From: Anodontia alba | Lineage: Eukaryota > Mollusca > Bivalvia > Lucinida > Lucinidae | Assembly: GCA_964016985.1 (NCBI GenBank) | Contig: OZ024824.1 | Coordinates: forward strand, 119,494,951 to 119,558,950 | DNA length: 64,000 nucleotides | Direction of reading: 5' to 3' | Part shown: positions 1 to 11,907 of the stretch, piece by piece | Position numbering within the stretch: position 1 is the first letter of the stretch | Layout: every line of letters starts with the position of its first letter | Notes under the pieces: model-generated | The model's database searches: none | What the model was told of the DNA's origin: nothing | Seen by the model: the letters and a program-made list of their open reading frames with translations, nothing else | Position numbers and translations under genes: made by a program

Positions 1-389
1 AATGAATAAATGCAGTAGCTGCTTTGATTTCAAGGAAACATCTTGTCAGATTCTGAGAAGACAAAATTTAATGCAACATGCCTGCCAGTTGCTATTGAAA
101 TAAACATATGGACTTAAACATTAGGAAAGGACCATTAAGGTAAAGCCAGACAGTAACCGACATATCTGGGAAGTCCAAATAGTGTCTTTGCTTTGTACTT
201 AGAGAAACATTGGCTATTGTTCAGTATGTTGATGAATAGAGTAGGTCCTTATCAGAATATGTAGTTGTGCAGGCTTATCTGGGTCTTCACTGTTTTCTCA
301 TTGTGATAAATGATCTTTACTCGAGGTCATCAGTCTTTGCAGTTCTTTGATGTAGCAATCAGTGAAAATTTGCAGTTACATGTATAAGG
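1..389. other. No recognisable feature
   Basis: AT-rich sequence with no open frame of note, no inverted repeat and no tandem structure that I can see. It is probably intronic to the gene whose terminal exon starts at 5518, but nothing in the sequence proves this. Confidence 0.3.
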
Positions 390-393
390 TTAA

Positions 394-618
394 CCCTTAA
401 ACTGCCAATCACAATTGTCGTCTGCTTTGTCATCTGCTTGTGATTTTAAAAGTCATTTTTGCAAAGTGTGGACCCAGATCAGACTGCACCTAGTCTGATC
501 TGGGTCCACACTGATTGCAGGTATGCAAACATAGGTTTGAAAAGTTTTGCAAGAATATTCAGCAGATGACATAAACAGACGACATTTTCAGATGCAGGTT
601 TTCTTGGCGTTTTAAGGG
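394..618. mobile_element. TTAA-flanked foldback MITE (CCCTTAAAC type)
   Basis: Flanked by TTAA at 390-393 and 619-622. The left end CCCTTAAACTGCC is matched by the inverted right end GGCGTTTTAAGGG. The core (460-518) is a hairpin with stem GACCCAGATCAGACT and its complement. Outside it, GTCGTCTGCTTTGTCATCTGC is mirrored by GCAGATGACATAAACAGACGAC. TTAA target duplications and CCC ends are typical of piggyBac-type elements. No coding capacity. Confidence 0.7.
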
Positions 619-807
619 TTAAATTTGGCACATATAGCACCATTCATTTTGATGAGCAGACACTTGTTATGTCAGGTAGACAGTAGTTTTGGAAAGTTGA
701 CCCAGTTGTAGGCAGTTACCATATAGGCATCCGATGTTCCATCTGTCTATCTGTCAGCATTTACGAGTACCCTAGCATTCAAATCCATTTCTGGATAACT
801 ATTAAGG

Positions 808-1016
808 TATTTACCCTTAGTATTCGGACACCTCAACTCCTTACCGTACTTGTTTAGAATTTGAACAAGTCCAATTTACTACCTGATGTTGTGTCTAAAA
901 ATTGCTGGATGAGTGGCAAAAGGTGTAGACCCTGATGAGATGCCTCATTCTGCAGTGTCTCATCTGGGTCTACACTGTATGCTCAGGTCTATCTGTCCGA
1001 ATACATATGGTAAATA
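808..1016. mobile_element. Foldback MITE, TATTTACC termini
   Basis: Imperfect terminal inverted repeats of about 23 bp: 808-830 (TATTTACCCTTAGTATTCGG) against 994-1016 read in reverse (TATTTACCATATGTATTCGG). The interior carries the recurring GTGTAGACCC / GGGTCTACACTG hairpin. About 209 bp, non-coding. The target duplication is not clear. Confidence 0.6.
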
Positions 1017-1132
1017 AAGTACTCCCACAGTCATCTTATATGGCACACACTTCTTCCAAACAAGGACTCAAACAATATAGCATCATTTTCTGACCTTTAC
1101 CTATTTTTCATGGTCTAATTACTTGACTTTTT

Positions 1133-2200
1133 AGCTCACCTAGCACAAAGTGCTCAAGATGAACTATTATGATCACCCTGTGTCCATTGTCCGTCATCAA
1201 CAATTTCTTTAAATGACATTTCCTTTTAAACTACTGATCCAATTTCCTCCGAACTTTACACAATTTTTCCACTCATGGCCCTTTACCAAAATTGCTCAAA
1301 TGGTTCCACTCCATTGAACAAGATGGCTGCCAGAGCTAAAATTAGAAAATCTTTAAATAAATCTCCTCCTTGGCCAGTGGCAGGATTTCAAATTAATTTC
1401 ACAGAAATGTTCCTCAGATGGCCCTCTACCAAAATTGCTAAAATGGTTCCACTCAGCTGAACAGAATAGTCCCCTAGAACTAAATAGAGAAAAACCTTTA
1501 AACACATTTCCTCTACGGCCAGTGGCCTGATTTCAAAATTATTTTACAGACATGTTCCTCATATGCCCTTTTACCAAAATTGCTAAAATTGTTCGGCTTG
1601 GCTGAAAAAATGGTCACCATAGCTAAAAATAAAAAAAAAAAAAAAAAAAAGAAAAACCTTTTAACAACATCTCCCCCTAGGGCCGTTGCCCGATTTCAAA
1701 ACAGTTTCTCAGAAATGTTCCTCTTATCCTTTGTTACCAAAATTGCTAACATGGCCAGCAGAGCTAAAAATAGACAAGAGGTTCTTCTTTCCCTGCTGCT
1801 GCTTCACAGAGGTTCTTCTTTCCCTGCTGCTGCTTCACAGAGGTTCTTCTTTCCTTGCTGCTGCTTCACAGAGGTTCTTCTTTCCCTGCTGCTGCTTCAA
1901 AGAGGTTCTTCTTTCCCTGCTGCTGCTTCACAGAGGTTCTTCTTTCCCTGCTGCTGCTTCACAGGGGTTCTTCTTTCCCTGCTGCTGCTTCAAAGAGGTT
2001 CTTCTTTCCCTGCTGCTGCTTCAAAGAGGTTCTTCTTTCCCTGCTGCTGCTTCACAGAGGTCCTTCTTCCTCTGCTGCTGCTTCACAGAGGTTCTTCTTT
2101 CCCTGCTGCTGCTTCACAGAGGTTCTTCTTTCCCTGCAGCTGCTTCACAAATTTTTTACTTATAAGTTTTGCCGTGGCAATCAAACAAAGTGCCACCTTT
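1133..2200. mobile_element. AGCTCACC-type interspersed repeat, diverged, with minisatellite
   Basis: Starts with TTTTAGCTCACCTAGCACAA followed by a GTGCTCAAGATGA hairpin-like segment. It then has three or more diverged internal units containing 'ttaccaaaattgctaaaatgg' and 'ggccagtggcctgatttcaaa'. The same units recur at 3790-4240. The right boundary is not defined; I place it loosely after the 31-bp array. Confidence 0.5.
1778..2149 (+). repeat. 31-bp minisatellite, 12 copies
   Basis: Unit starts GAGGTTCTTCTTTCCCTGCT and ends GCTGCTTCACA, 31 bp; 372 bp equals exactly twelve units. Units differ by a few substitutions (ACAG or AAAG at the junction, one TCCTTCTTCCTC variant). Because 31 is 1 mod 3, every forward frame cycles through all three phases. 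Overlapping Ser/Leu/Phe-rich open frames therefore appear in this array and are artefacts. Confidence 0.95.
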
Positions 2201-2205
2201 AATCG

Positions 2206-2805
2206 ACATCTCGCAAGCCATGATACCATCACTTACACAAGCTCAGATGAGCAGTCCAGGGCCATATGGCCCTTTTGTTTCAGAAAAAAAACTATGGACT
2301 GTTTAGCTCCATTTCTGATTAACTTTAACTATGTTAGCACCTACAATTGTCTAACATGGCATGTGCTTTCTCCCATATGTGGACTCCAACACTGCAGTTT
2401 CATTTTATGAACCTGACCTACATTTTTCAGTCAAATCACTGTCATTTTTTGTGTCTACTCTAGCATTTATCTCCTTTTTTGATTTACTGTATGACTTACA
2501 GTCATCAAACTCTGCAAACACTTCCTGCCTTACAAAGACTTAAACATGGCAGTATCCTTTTATCACCTATATTTCACAGTTTTGTGACTTTTTTGCATTA
2601 ATCCTACTGTGCTTTCAACATCGCTTGGATGTTTTTTGCTTGGCATTTTATTCTACACAAAAAACATTGATTTCTGATTGACAGTGTCTTATCTGAAACC
2701 ATTTGTCTTTTTCATTTTCTCTGCTTTGTTTTCAAATATTGTAAAATTAACTTTATGGCCAAAAAGGGTCTGACCTATGCAGTTTCTATAGTAAACTGGA
2801 TTTTT
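2206..2805. other. Unassigned AT-rich stretch
   Basis: No convincing exon, hairpin or tandem array. Some phrases ('ttcagaaaaaaaactatggactgttt') recur near 5414, so part is probably old interspersed repeat. Confidence 0.3.
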
Positions 2806-4380
2806 AGCTCACCTGAGCTATGCTCAGGATGAGCTATAGTGATCACTTTTTGTTTGGGTCCATGAGTCTGTGCATCCATCCATCCGTTAACGTCTTTCAA
2901 ATGACTTCTCCTCTGAAGCCGCTGTTAGTTTTGCTCAAATTTCATATGGAGCCTCCTTAGATTGGGGGAATGAAAGATTGCTAAAATGGTTGCGGTCCAA
3001 GAAGGCCACCATGCCCATATATGGTAAAACCTTTAAAAATCTTCTTCTCCAGAACCAAGGATGCCTTGGGGCTGAATCTTTGCACAAATCATGGGGGACA
3101 GGAGATCTACCATAATTGCTAAAATAATTATCGTACATTGACATTTGACCTTTTTATGGCGAGATCAAGTTTGCTTCCCTATGCATTTGTATGGGCGCCG
3201 TACATTTGTATGGGAAAAAATTTGAGAATTTCAGACGACTTCTCTGAAGCCTCTGGGCCTATGTTGCTCAAATTTCATGTGGAGCCTCCTTGGGGCAGGG
3301 GAACCAAAGATTGCTAAAATGGTCATGGTCCATAGACCAATATGGCTGCCATGCCCATATGGTAAAAACCTATAAAAATCTTCTTCTCCAGAACCAAATA
3401 AGCCCTGGGGTCTAATCTTTGCACAAATTATTGGGGACAGGAGATTTACCAAAATTGCTATAATGATGGTCCTGTGTTGACATTTGACCTTTTTACGGCA
3501 AGGTCAAATTTGCTTCCCCATGCGTTTGTATGGGCCCTATACATTTATATGGGAAAAATGTTGAGAATTCTTATTTTGGACATCTCCTCTATAATCCAAT
3601 TAAATTGAAACTTCATGATGAGCATTAGGGCCCCTAGTAGACACAAAATAGCTAAATGAGCGGATAGAAAATCCAAGATGGCCATTGAAAATCAGTTTTC
3701 GACATCACTTCCCAAACCTTTGGTCACTTTGAGCTCAAATTTGCTCTGTAGGAAAAAGATGACTTCTGGATGGAAATGCTAAAATTTTATCGATCGGAAA
3801 TCCAAGATGGCCACAATGGTTCCACTCCATTGAACAAGATGGCCACCAGTGTTAAAAATAGAAAATCTTCAAATGACATTTCATCCTTGGCCAATGGCCC
3901 GATTTCAAAATACTTGCACAGAAGTGTTCCTCCAATGCCCTCTACCAAAATTGCTAAAATGGTTCTGCTTGGCTGAACAAAATGGCGGCCAGAGCTAAAA
4001 ATAGAAAGAAAAAAAAACATTTAAAAGAAATCTCCTGCAGCCAGTGTCCTGATTTCAAAATAATTTCACAGAAGTGTTCCTCTTACGACCCTTTACCAAA
4101 ATTGCTAAAATAGTTCTGCTCGGCTGAACAAAATGGCCAAAAATAGAAAAAAAACAACATTAAACGACATCTCCTACTTGGCCAGTGACCTGATTTCAAA
4201 ATGATTTCACAGAAATTTTCATCTTATCCCCCTTTCCTTTTGACTTATGGCTCTTTGAAAATTTCAACATTTTAACCTTGTAAGCAAGATATCTCAAAAA
4301 CTGTTTAAGCCATTGCATTGAAACTTGACAGGCTGATAGGGAATGATCTGATTAACTTACAGCAGTTGACTCAGGTGAGC
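2806..4380. mobile_element. AGCTCACC-type element with inverted termini
   Basis: Starts AGCTCACCTGAGCTATGCTC with the characteristic 'aggatgagctatagtgatcac' continuation and ends ...CTCAGGTGAGC. The ends form an 11-bp inverted repeat (GCTCACCTGAG / CTCAGGTGAGC). Inside are two diverged units of about 300 bp (2890-3190 and 3230-3560), each with 'ccatgcccatatatggtaaa', 'gaccttttta[tc]gg' and 'atgcatttgtatggg'. A set of units shared with the 1133 element follows. Non-coding; related to 13310-16738, 19133 and 29690. Confidence 0.65.
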
Positions 4381-4830
4381 ATTGTAGACCATGGTCTCTT
4401 GTTATGTAGATTTCTTTTGTTTTAGAAAACATTTTTTGCTTTTCCTTCTGTATTTTAAATTATTGATGCTCTATAACAATATTATGAGAATTACAGAAAT
4501 TTTGAACAAGGGGAACTTGTTGAAAACCTGCCTCAAGTTTACTTACCCTACCAATTTCTGCAGATTTTGTTGCCATTTTTACCATGGGAAAAATGAAATT
4601 ACATGTATTCAGTTTTTTATAAAACCAATGAATAGAATAAAACTTTTTTTGTGTATACAATGTTATAACAAATGGTTTTTCATTAAATTATAACAGAAGT
4701 TTGCAGATGTACTTCTGTGTACCGGGTAATGTGGCAGGCAAAAAAACAGATTCACTGAAAGATGTTGAAAGGACAGTAGCATTTTGCACCATTTCTGATT
4801 CTGATTAATCATATGATATACAATCATCAA

Positions 4831-5081
4831 AAAAGGTAAGAGAAAAGTCCAGGGAGTGCCACAATCACAAACCGCAGCTCTTCCCAGACCCCAAGAGGAA
4901 GAGGAAACCGACAAATCCAAACAAGCACAAATCGAACAAACGTACGAAAAGCACTAAGATTAGCTCTCTCTTCCCCAAGCGAGGTAATCGCAATACTAAA
5001 AGGATTGAAAAATGCAAGTACAAAATGACACACGGAAAGACATACAACAAATCGCCTCGTAGAATAAACCACAAAGCTGGC
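4831..5081. repeat. Dispersed repeat copy 1 (GGTAAGAGAAAAGTCC type)
   Basis: About 250 bp closely matching 15711-15955: both have 'aagtccagggagtgccacaa', 'ccaagaggaagagga', 'caaatcgaacaaacgta', 'ttccccaagcgaggtaat' and 'ctcgtagaataaacca' in order. A short third fragment lies at 46472-46510. Structure suggests a short interspersed element. Open frames here on the minus strand are not conserved between copies. Confidence 0.7.
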
Positions 5082-5500
5082 ATACACTTCCTGCCTTACA
5101 GGGACTCAAATACTATGGTATTTTGTGACAATGACATTCATACAACTATCCAACTACTTTTCCATTCTTTTCATGACTTTATCTGGTTTATAATACTGCC
5201 AGCACATGTCACAGAATTCTTGTATTTGTCATGTTAAACAAACTGGTGGTTGATTGAGAATGGTTCTGAGTCTAAATGTATGTTGGCTGTGGACTTGCTA
5301 GCCAGAAGAAAATAATTGTTTTTCTGTTGTTTGGCCACTGAATACATGTCTTTATATAATGGCAAGTTTGAAGGGAAATTATTATTATTATTATTATTAT
5401 TTTTTTTTTTTTTCAGAAAAACTATGGACTATTTGCAATACATTTTGAATACATCTGTACCTAGCATTGTCTCATAGCAATTCAGACAGGACTTTAAGGG
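5082..5500. other. Unassigned, with (TTA)n and T tract
   Basis: Mostly AT-rich. A (TTA)n run followed by a T tract lies at 5380-5414. Contains the branch-point and polypyrimidine region upstream of the exon at 5518, with no other recognised element. Confidence 0.4.
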
Positions 5501-5517
5501 TGTCTTTTATTTTCTAG
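5501..5517 (+). promoter_or_regulatory. 3' splice site (acceptor)
   Basis: TGTCTTTTATTTTCTAG is a pyrimidine-rich tract ending in AG at 5516-5517. The downstream reading frame is open from 5519 and runs 1244 codons without a start codon being needed. One base (5518) completes a split codon from an upstream exon, so the intron is phase 1. Confidence 0.8.
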
Positions 5518-8500
5518 GAATGGTGGGAATTCAAATAGCAAGTACTACAGCATTGGTGGAGACTTAGGTAGAGAAACAAATGTATCCCCTGTGCTGTCTG
5601 AAAGACCAAACCATGAACAAGTGAAATCAAGATACAATACTGTAGATCAGGCATATCAAAGGACAGAACAGTATTCAGATAAGTGTAGCAATGTTGTAAA
5701 GGTCCCAACAAACAATTTTGTAGCTGCAAGCCATGATGAAAGAGTTCCTTTTCAAAGTAATAATAAATCAAAATCAGATAGAAAAAATTCAGAGGAGAAA
5801 AGAAAGAATGAAAAATTTGATGCCAAAGATAATATAAGGGGTTCATATAGTTGCAGTAGAATATTATACCAAGACAAAGACAGGAACAAATCTTATGATA
5901 GTAGTTCTAAATATGAATGTTTGTCTCGGAGAAGCTTACATTCAGCATGGGATGAGAATGAATGTGGAAGTCACAATGAAGGATGGAATAATAGGGAATT
6001 ATCTTCTGGTAGAAAACATTCAGCAGACAGTGATAGTAGCTTTAGAAGCTATGCAAACATTGAGCATTATATAATTGAAGAAACTTTGTCCCCAAAAGCA
6101 TCTGTGCAGACACAGACAACAAAATCATATACTAGAGATATCAGTATGGGACATAGATATGTTCGGGGTTCAGTTAATGATAGACAGCAAAACTTTGAAA
6201 GATATGAGGACAACAAAATTTTGTCTTCCACGAGATCAGAGCAGGGTATAGTGACATCATATGCTGAAAGAAGACAAATGAACAGTAAAGATAAGGAATT
6301 TCTTCCACCGTTAAAACTGAGCCATGGAAGAATGAATATATCTGTGAATGATCACAAACCTATGTCATTACAGAGTAGGGAAATGAATGGAAACTGTAAT
6401 CACAGAGAAGCACATTTAAAGTCTCCAAATATGACAAAAGACAGTAATCAGATAGACACACAGTTAAATTCACCATTGAGATTTCAGGTGAAAACAAATA
6501 GGGGCAGCTATGATAATGCAATTTTTGTATCGCCAACAAGATGTCAGAAGACATGTGAAAGCGGTTCACAGATTTTTTCTCCACCAGCGTACAGGAAAGT
6601 AAACATCTCTGGAAGTGTTAATTCAGAATTTATTCCATTGGGACAGTGTCAGAAAAAACAAAATGGTGTCACATCAGAATATGACAGTATCACTGAATCA
6701 AACATTATGTCACCAACGCAGTATGAGAGAAAATCAGAAAGGGATTTGTTTTCAACAAATACAAAATATTCAGTGAAGGATAAGGTTTACAGAAACAATA
6801 TGGCGGTACCAGTACAGCAGCTCAGAACAGAAAATATAAAGATGTCTTTTTGTGAGTCGCCAAATAAATATCATGTATGCAATCATAATGAAAAACAGTT
6901 TGATACAAGTACAGAAGAATGCAAAAAGTTAAACAAAGAGAAGAGCAGATATCCTGAGTCTCTGTCTAAGTATATGGTGAGTGACAGTCAACATAAGCTT
7001 AGGGAGGATTTGATGACATCACCATTAAATAAGAGGAATATTTCAAGCTGTAACACAGACTTACTGAAGTCACCGATATATTCAAATAACTCTGGAGGGT
7101 ATGAAAACCAAAAAGAGTCACATATGAAATCACCATCAAGCTCGCAAGAAATAAGGCTAAAGTCACAGTTGATTTCTCCTATACAGGATAGATTCAGAAC
7201 AAAACACAAAAGGTCTGAAATTTTAACTGCTGAGAATCTTGATTTACTCAATCAGTCATTTAATGACAGCTTCATGAATGTTTCTGTCAATCAGTCTTCT
7301 CTAAATGCATCTTTGGGGAATGAAAAGCATGAGAAGGTCACCCAGTGGCTGTGTCATTTAGAATCTGATGAGGAAAGCCCAAATAAGATAAGTTTGTCAG
7401 CCAAAGTGTCAGTCAGAAAGCCAGAAATCAGAATGCAAGTAAAGGATAAGTCAGGTTCTCCTGCTAATGGGTTACATGGTGAAGGTAAAATTGACAGTGA
7501 AATAAATAGCCATGTGTTAGATGGAAATAATAAGAGAAATACAAACCATCAGTTTACAGACTCTGTTTGCTTTTTCGATCAGAAGTTGTCAAGACCTCCT
7601 TCCAGGAGATTCAAAACTTTCAGTAAAGAAAGTGTTGATACTCATAAACCCTCTACTGGATATATAGCAAAAGGAACTACACCTTGTTTTCCGCACAAAT
7701 TTAAGGGAATGAGTAATAAAGAGCTGATGAGAATTTTGACATCAGATACTAGTGAGATATCGAATTTAGTGTCTTTAAAGTCAAAATCTGGGAATTTATC
7801 TGACCTGCAGCAGACTAAAGATGACATTTCAGACTTCAGAGCAGGACAACAGTTTCTAGTAACACAAAAAGAACTAACTGAGTCAATGAAAAAAAGTGTC
7901 AGCAGAATACAGCAGACAAATACTGATACCCCATCACCATATTGTTGTTTGTCTGGGGATGATAGGAGAAAACTTTCTCCCAAGTTACCAGTGAGAGATA
8001 AAACTCCAAGACAGACACCATACAGTGCCTTAACAAGGTCTGATTATCAAACTCTCTCACCTAGTTTATCAAAGCAAGAACATAAAGATAGGAATGGTGT
8101 GAAAAGCAAGCATAGGGAAATCACAAGTACTACTGAAAACTTCTCCAGTTATGAAATGGAAAACAAAAAACAAAATTTTGTGAGACAGAGTGCCAAGTAT
8201 ACAGATACTGATTCTATAAATGAATATTGTGAGGAGGGTGGTCAAGAAAGGTGCTGTTGTGATGATATTGAAAACAAACATATGGATTTATATGATTCAT
8301 TCAGTTCTGTTGAGACCTCAAATTTCAGGTCACCACATCTGCAGTCTAGATATGAGTTCCAGTCCAAAAACTTTGAAAACAATAATCAAGCTTCTCCATG
8401 CACTTCTATGTCCAAATTGAAGCTGAACACACCAAGGTCAAGGAGATACCACCAGGAAAGGAGCCCGTTAGCAGATAGGGGGCTTAGTAGACATACTGAA

Positions 8501-9253
8501 CAAGAAACCCATCAGCATCAACAAGAAGCTTACTCAGAGCAGGTGTTGAATAAATATGACAGGGTTGTTACAGCCCATGACAAAAATACACACTATGGGA
8601 GATTTTGCACTGACTTGAGATGTACTGAAGACAAGATTGGTACTGTGTCTTCAGAAATAATAGGAACTGTTCAAAAACTTGGAATGACATACAAAAATCA
8701 TGAAAGTGAGAAAGAAAATTTTCAGGATGTTTCATTTGGATCAAATCATTGTAAGATAAAATCTAAGAAAAGCCTGTTGACAGTTTCTAGCAAGACTGGT
8801 ACAGATAACTATATGGTAGCTAGAGAATCAAACAGAGATGTAAGTAATTTTGAAACAGATAATTGCTTTAAAGTTCCTATGAGTTCTCCTGTAATTGAGA
8901 AACAAAACTCTTCAACAGTCATACGGAATGATAGGTTTATCAATAGACAAGTTAGTGGTCATAATCAACGTGGAAACCATTTAAATAACGTGGCAGAAAG
9001 AAGTAAAATGGAGAAAGTGAAAAACACTGAAACTAGAAATGTGAGACCTGTTTCTAAAAGAAATGCCTCTGTTGGGATTTCAAAACAGTCGATTTCAAGG
9101 CCAGAAAGAAGATTTGTAAATCAGTTTGACTATGTACACAGTACACCCATTCATCCTGGTGTCAAGTTCAGTCTTAATGAGACTTTGTCAACTATTGTTG
9201 GTAGTGAAGACACAGAACAAGAGGATGATGATGTTATGTTAATTGATGAATGA
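5518..9253 (+). CDS. Terminal exon of a large disordered Ser/Thr-Pro-rich protein (unrecognised)
   Basis: One uninterrupted exon of 1244 codons ends in TGA at 9251-9253. The frame is open back to the splice acceptor, so the true start lies in an exon outside or unrecognised upstream; the first in-frame GTG at 5591 is not a credible start. I do not recognise the family. The product is rich in Ser, Asn, Lys, Arg and Gln, with no membrane segments and no folded domain I can name, so it is probably largely disordered. At least 25 Ser/Thr-Pro sites are present, many followed by Lys or Arg two to five residues on. A cluster of SPxx(Y/R/K) modules lies between about 6470 and 7200. A KEN tripeptide lies at 8711-8719 (SEKENFQD). 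The tail is acidic and ends DDDVMLIDE, which fits a SUMO-interacting motif. A cell-cycle-regulated nuclear protein is a reasonable guess only. Base composition is AT-rich like the surroundings, but the very long open frame and graded codon use argue for a real gene. Confidence 0.85.
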
Positions 9254-9449
9254 TTGTTAGAAAAATGTGTTGTCAGTGTTGAGAGTGTCCCATAACATGT
9301 CTCAGATATATATCATGATAGTTGTCACAACTTGATAGCAATATGATTTTTAGATGCTAAGCATTATTATAGTATATTCCAGCATTGTAGTCATCATAAC
9401 TGTGTACCAGAGGTGGGACGGGTGTATTTCTGTTAGTGCAGATTATTTC
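9254..9449 (+). other. 3'UTR, proximal part
   Basis: Non-coding sequence after the TGA at 9251-9253, up to the MITE that begins at 9450. Nothing regulatory is recognised in it. Confidence 0.5.
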
Positions 9450-9662
9450 TTAACCCTTCTCTTGCTGAACACAACATGCCCTGTCTTAGCAAACTGTGAA
9501 GATCCAGATCAGTTGGCTGGCTTCTGAAGAAGCCAACTGAACTGGATCTGCACTGTTTGTCATTAAATGTGAATTTCTACAAAAACCCAGATCAAGTAAT
9601 CTGATTGGCTGGGAATTAGAAGTGGGCGTGGCATCTTGATTTATTCAGCAAGAGAAGGGTCA
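9450..9662 (+). mobile_element. TTAA MITE, CCCTTCTCTTGCTGAA family, copy 1 (in 3'UTR)
   Basis: Left end TTAACCCTTCTCTTGCTGAA; right end TTCAGCAAGAGAAGGG followed by TCAA, a one-base-decayed TTAA. The core is the hairpin AGATCCAGATCAGTTGG...CCAACTGAACTGGATCT, then 'gtgggcgtggcatctt'. About 210 bp. Other copies: 32113, 32655, 37310, 54403 and 62281. Termini and TTAA flanks point to a piggyBac-type non-autonomous element. It probably lies in the 3'UTR if the AATAAA at 9925 is used. Confidence 0.85.
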
Positions 9663-9924
9663 AACATCTGGCCTTTCAGTATTATTGTGAACCAGTTTAA
9701 TGGCTCTTGTACTCATACACTTCTTAACTGGCAGCTTTTCATCGTAGGTGACAGCTGCCATATATATTGGCAGGTTCCTGCACTCTTCCTTTGGGAAACA
9801 TAGAAAATTTTAAATCTTTGGCAAATACAGACACAGCACCCAAATTACTTAGATAATATAAAATTTATTTTGACTGACAGTTGGAAAATTTATAAGTTGG
9901 AAAATTGTAACATCAGTGTTCTGG

Positions 9925-9930
9925 AATAAA
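9925..9930 (+). terminator. Candidate polyadenylation signal AATAAA
   Basis: First clear AATAAA on the plus strand downstream of the stop codon, about 670 bp after it, with GT-rich sequence ('ggtgttagtcg') about 70 bp downstream. Plausible 3' end of the gene; untested. Confidence 0.45.
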
Positions 9931-10680
9931 AGCGAGGTATTATTCAAGTGGCCATCTGTCAGTGCTTCATTTCAGCTCTCATCGAGTAGTTGTCCCCTGG
10001 TGTTAGTCGAAGGGGACTAATAAATAGAGGACTATTAAAATGGGTTCGTCCATCCATCCTTCACTTTGAGATTCTGTCCGTAGACACAATGAGATTGGTA
10101 CAATGTAGATTGTGGATGCAACTCCTCTTACAGCTTTTAACCAATCTTTTTTGAAACTTGATAGGTGTTTTTAGCATGGTCTGAAGCTGTGCATTTGGTT
10201 TCGGGGTTATCCTCCTGTTATTTTTTTTATCGACTTTTTCGACTAGGAGTTATTGCCCTTTGAACATTGAACATAGCCATTTCTACCGTGTACTCGTGTC
10301 CACTCTGTAAATTAAACGTCAAAAATATTACCTTTGGAAACAAAGAACACACTACGGATTAGAAAATGGTAGTCTCGGTTTTATTGAGAGTAAGTTGAAA
10401 ACCGTTCAAGATATTTTCACAAAACTTCCTACAAATGAAAAACACTAGGAGATGAGGTGCAGAACACATGAATCGTAACTCTGGTTTGCCTACTTTTGGA
10501 GTTATTGCCCTTTGAACATTGAACATAACCATTTGCTACCATATACTCATGTCCACTCTGTAACCATTCTAGATGTTTTGATGAAACTTCTCACAAATGT
10601 AAAACACTATGAGACAACATGCAGAACACAAAACCATAACTCTGGTTAATCTGCTTTTGGAGTTGCAGCCCTTTGAACAT

Positions 10681-10899
10681 ACACCACAACCTCTTTATAA
10701 CACTATTGTTTGGGTCCAGAACAAAAACTGTGTTAGTTAAACAACCGTGTTGTATCCAAACAAAAATGTGTAGATATTGAAAAATGACCATTTATGGTTA
10801 TTTTTCAATATAATCTATACATTTTTACGATGCATCTTTGAACCGTGTTATATCCAAAACTGTGTTATAACTAACTGTGTTATAAAGAGGGTGTAGTGT
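10681..10899. mobile_element. Foldback MITE inserted in a repeat unit
   Basis: Termini ACACCACAACCTCTTTATAA and its mirror TTATAAAGAGGGTGTAGTGT form about 23-bp inverted repeats. A central foldback pairs GTAGATATTGAAAAATGACC with GGTTATTTTTCAATATAATC. The element splits a unit of the surrounding array: 'cctttgaaca' is on the left, and the continuation 'aatattgaaaatagtcatttct' is on the right. Confidence 0.7.
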
Positions 10900-11721
10900 A
10901 GTAAATATTGAAAATAGTCATTTCTATTATGCACTGGTGTCTGCTCTGTAAGTTGAAAACTGTTCCAGATATTTTGATGAAACTTCACACAAATGTAAAG
11001 CATCATAAGAAGGGGTGCAAAGCATAAGAACCATAACTCTGGTCAAAGCACTTAAGGAGTTTTGGCCTTTTAAACTTTGAAAATAGTGATTTCTGTAATA
11101 TATTTGTGTCCACTATAACTTGAAAACTGTTTGTGATATTTTCTTGAAACTTTATGCAAATGTTTATCACCATGATACAATTTGCAGAACACAAGAACGG
11201 TAACTCAGTACTACCTGCTTTTGGAGTTACCACCTTTTGGACATTGTCAGTAGCGATGGACATTGTCAGTAGTGATCCAAGTCATATACTTGTGCCCTTT
11301 CTATAACTTGAAAACGGTTTCAGAAATTTCCTTGAAACCTCGCACAAATGTAAAGAGACATTATATGTAGAACAAATTTTTGACAGACTTATGGCACTTG
11401 CTTGATGTAGGTGCAGTGGCAGGACATGGTGCAGTGATTGCAGCGCTTTCATTAAATTTAGCTTTTTCCAGGTTTGATTAGTATTAGAATAGATACCTTT
11501 GGGGCGCAACTCCTGTTTTCCACTGATCATTTTGAAACTGCATACTTGTTCTACATAGTCTGAAGATGTGCATGTGGTTTTGGGGTTATCCTCTCGTTAT
11601 TTTTTTACCAACTTTTTCCAGTTTTTCAACTTAGATTTTTCCAGGTTCAATTAGTATTAGAATAGATACCTTATGGGCTCAATTCCTCCTAGACTTTTCC
11701 ACTGATCATTTAGAAACTATG

Positions 11722-11907
11722 CAGGGCCTGACAAATCCATTGCCTAGCTGCCGGGACGAGTCCAAATCTTGGCAGGGCAAGTGATTTTTTTATTTCACTT
11801 GCCCAGTAAAATGTATAGAATATATAAGGAATATTGTAATTCCAAGCTATTTCAAGATGCTGTGGACTGCCGGGCAAGTGGTTGAAACTTGAATTTGTCA
11901 GGCCTTG
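11722..11907. mobile_element. MITE with CAGGGCCTGACAAAT ends and target duplication
   Basis: Left end CAGGGCCTGACAAAT, right end ATTTGTCAGGCCTTG. Flanked by CTATGCA at 11717-11723 and CTATGCA at 11908-11914. The uninterrupted sequence 'aaactatgcatacttg' is readable in neighbouring units (12276), so the duplication is 5-7 bp depending on where the element end is set. The CAGGG terminus resembles hAT elements, but those make 8-bp duplications. Interior contains GGCAAGTGA...TCACTTGCC. Non-coding. Confidence 0.75.

Noticed and set aside
1580..2410. 276-codon plus-strand frame and two overlapping frames
   Set aside because: All three run through the 31-bp minisatellite, whose unit length leaves every frame open; no start context or domain.
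5591..5593. GTG at 5591 as the start of the long protein
   Set aside because: The frame is open to the splice acceptor at 5517, so the exon is internal or terminal and translation starts upstream.
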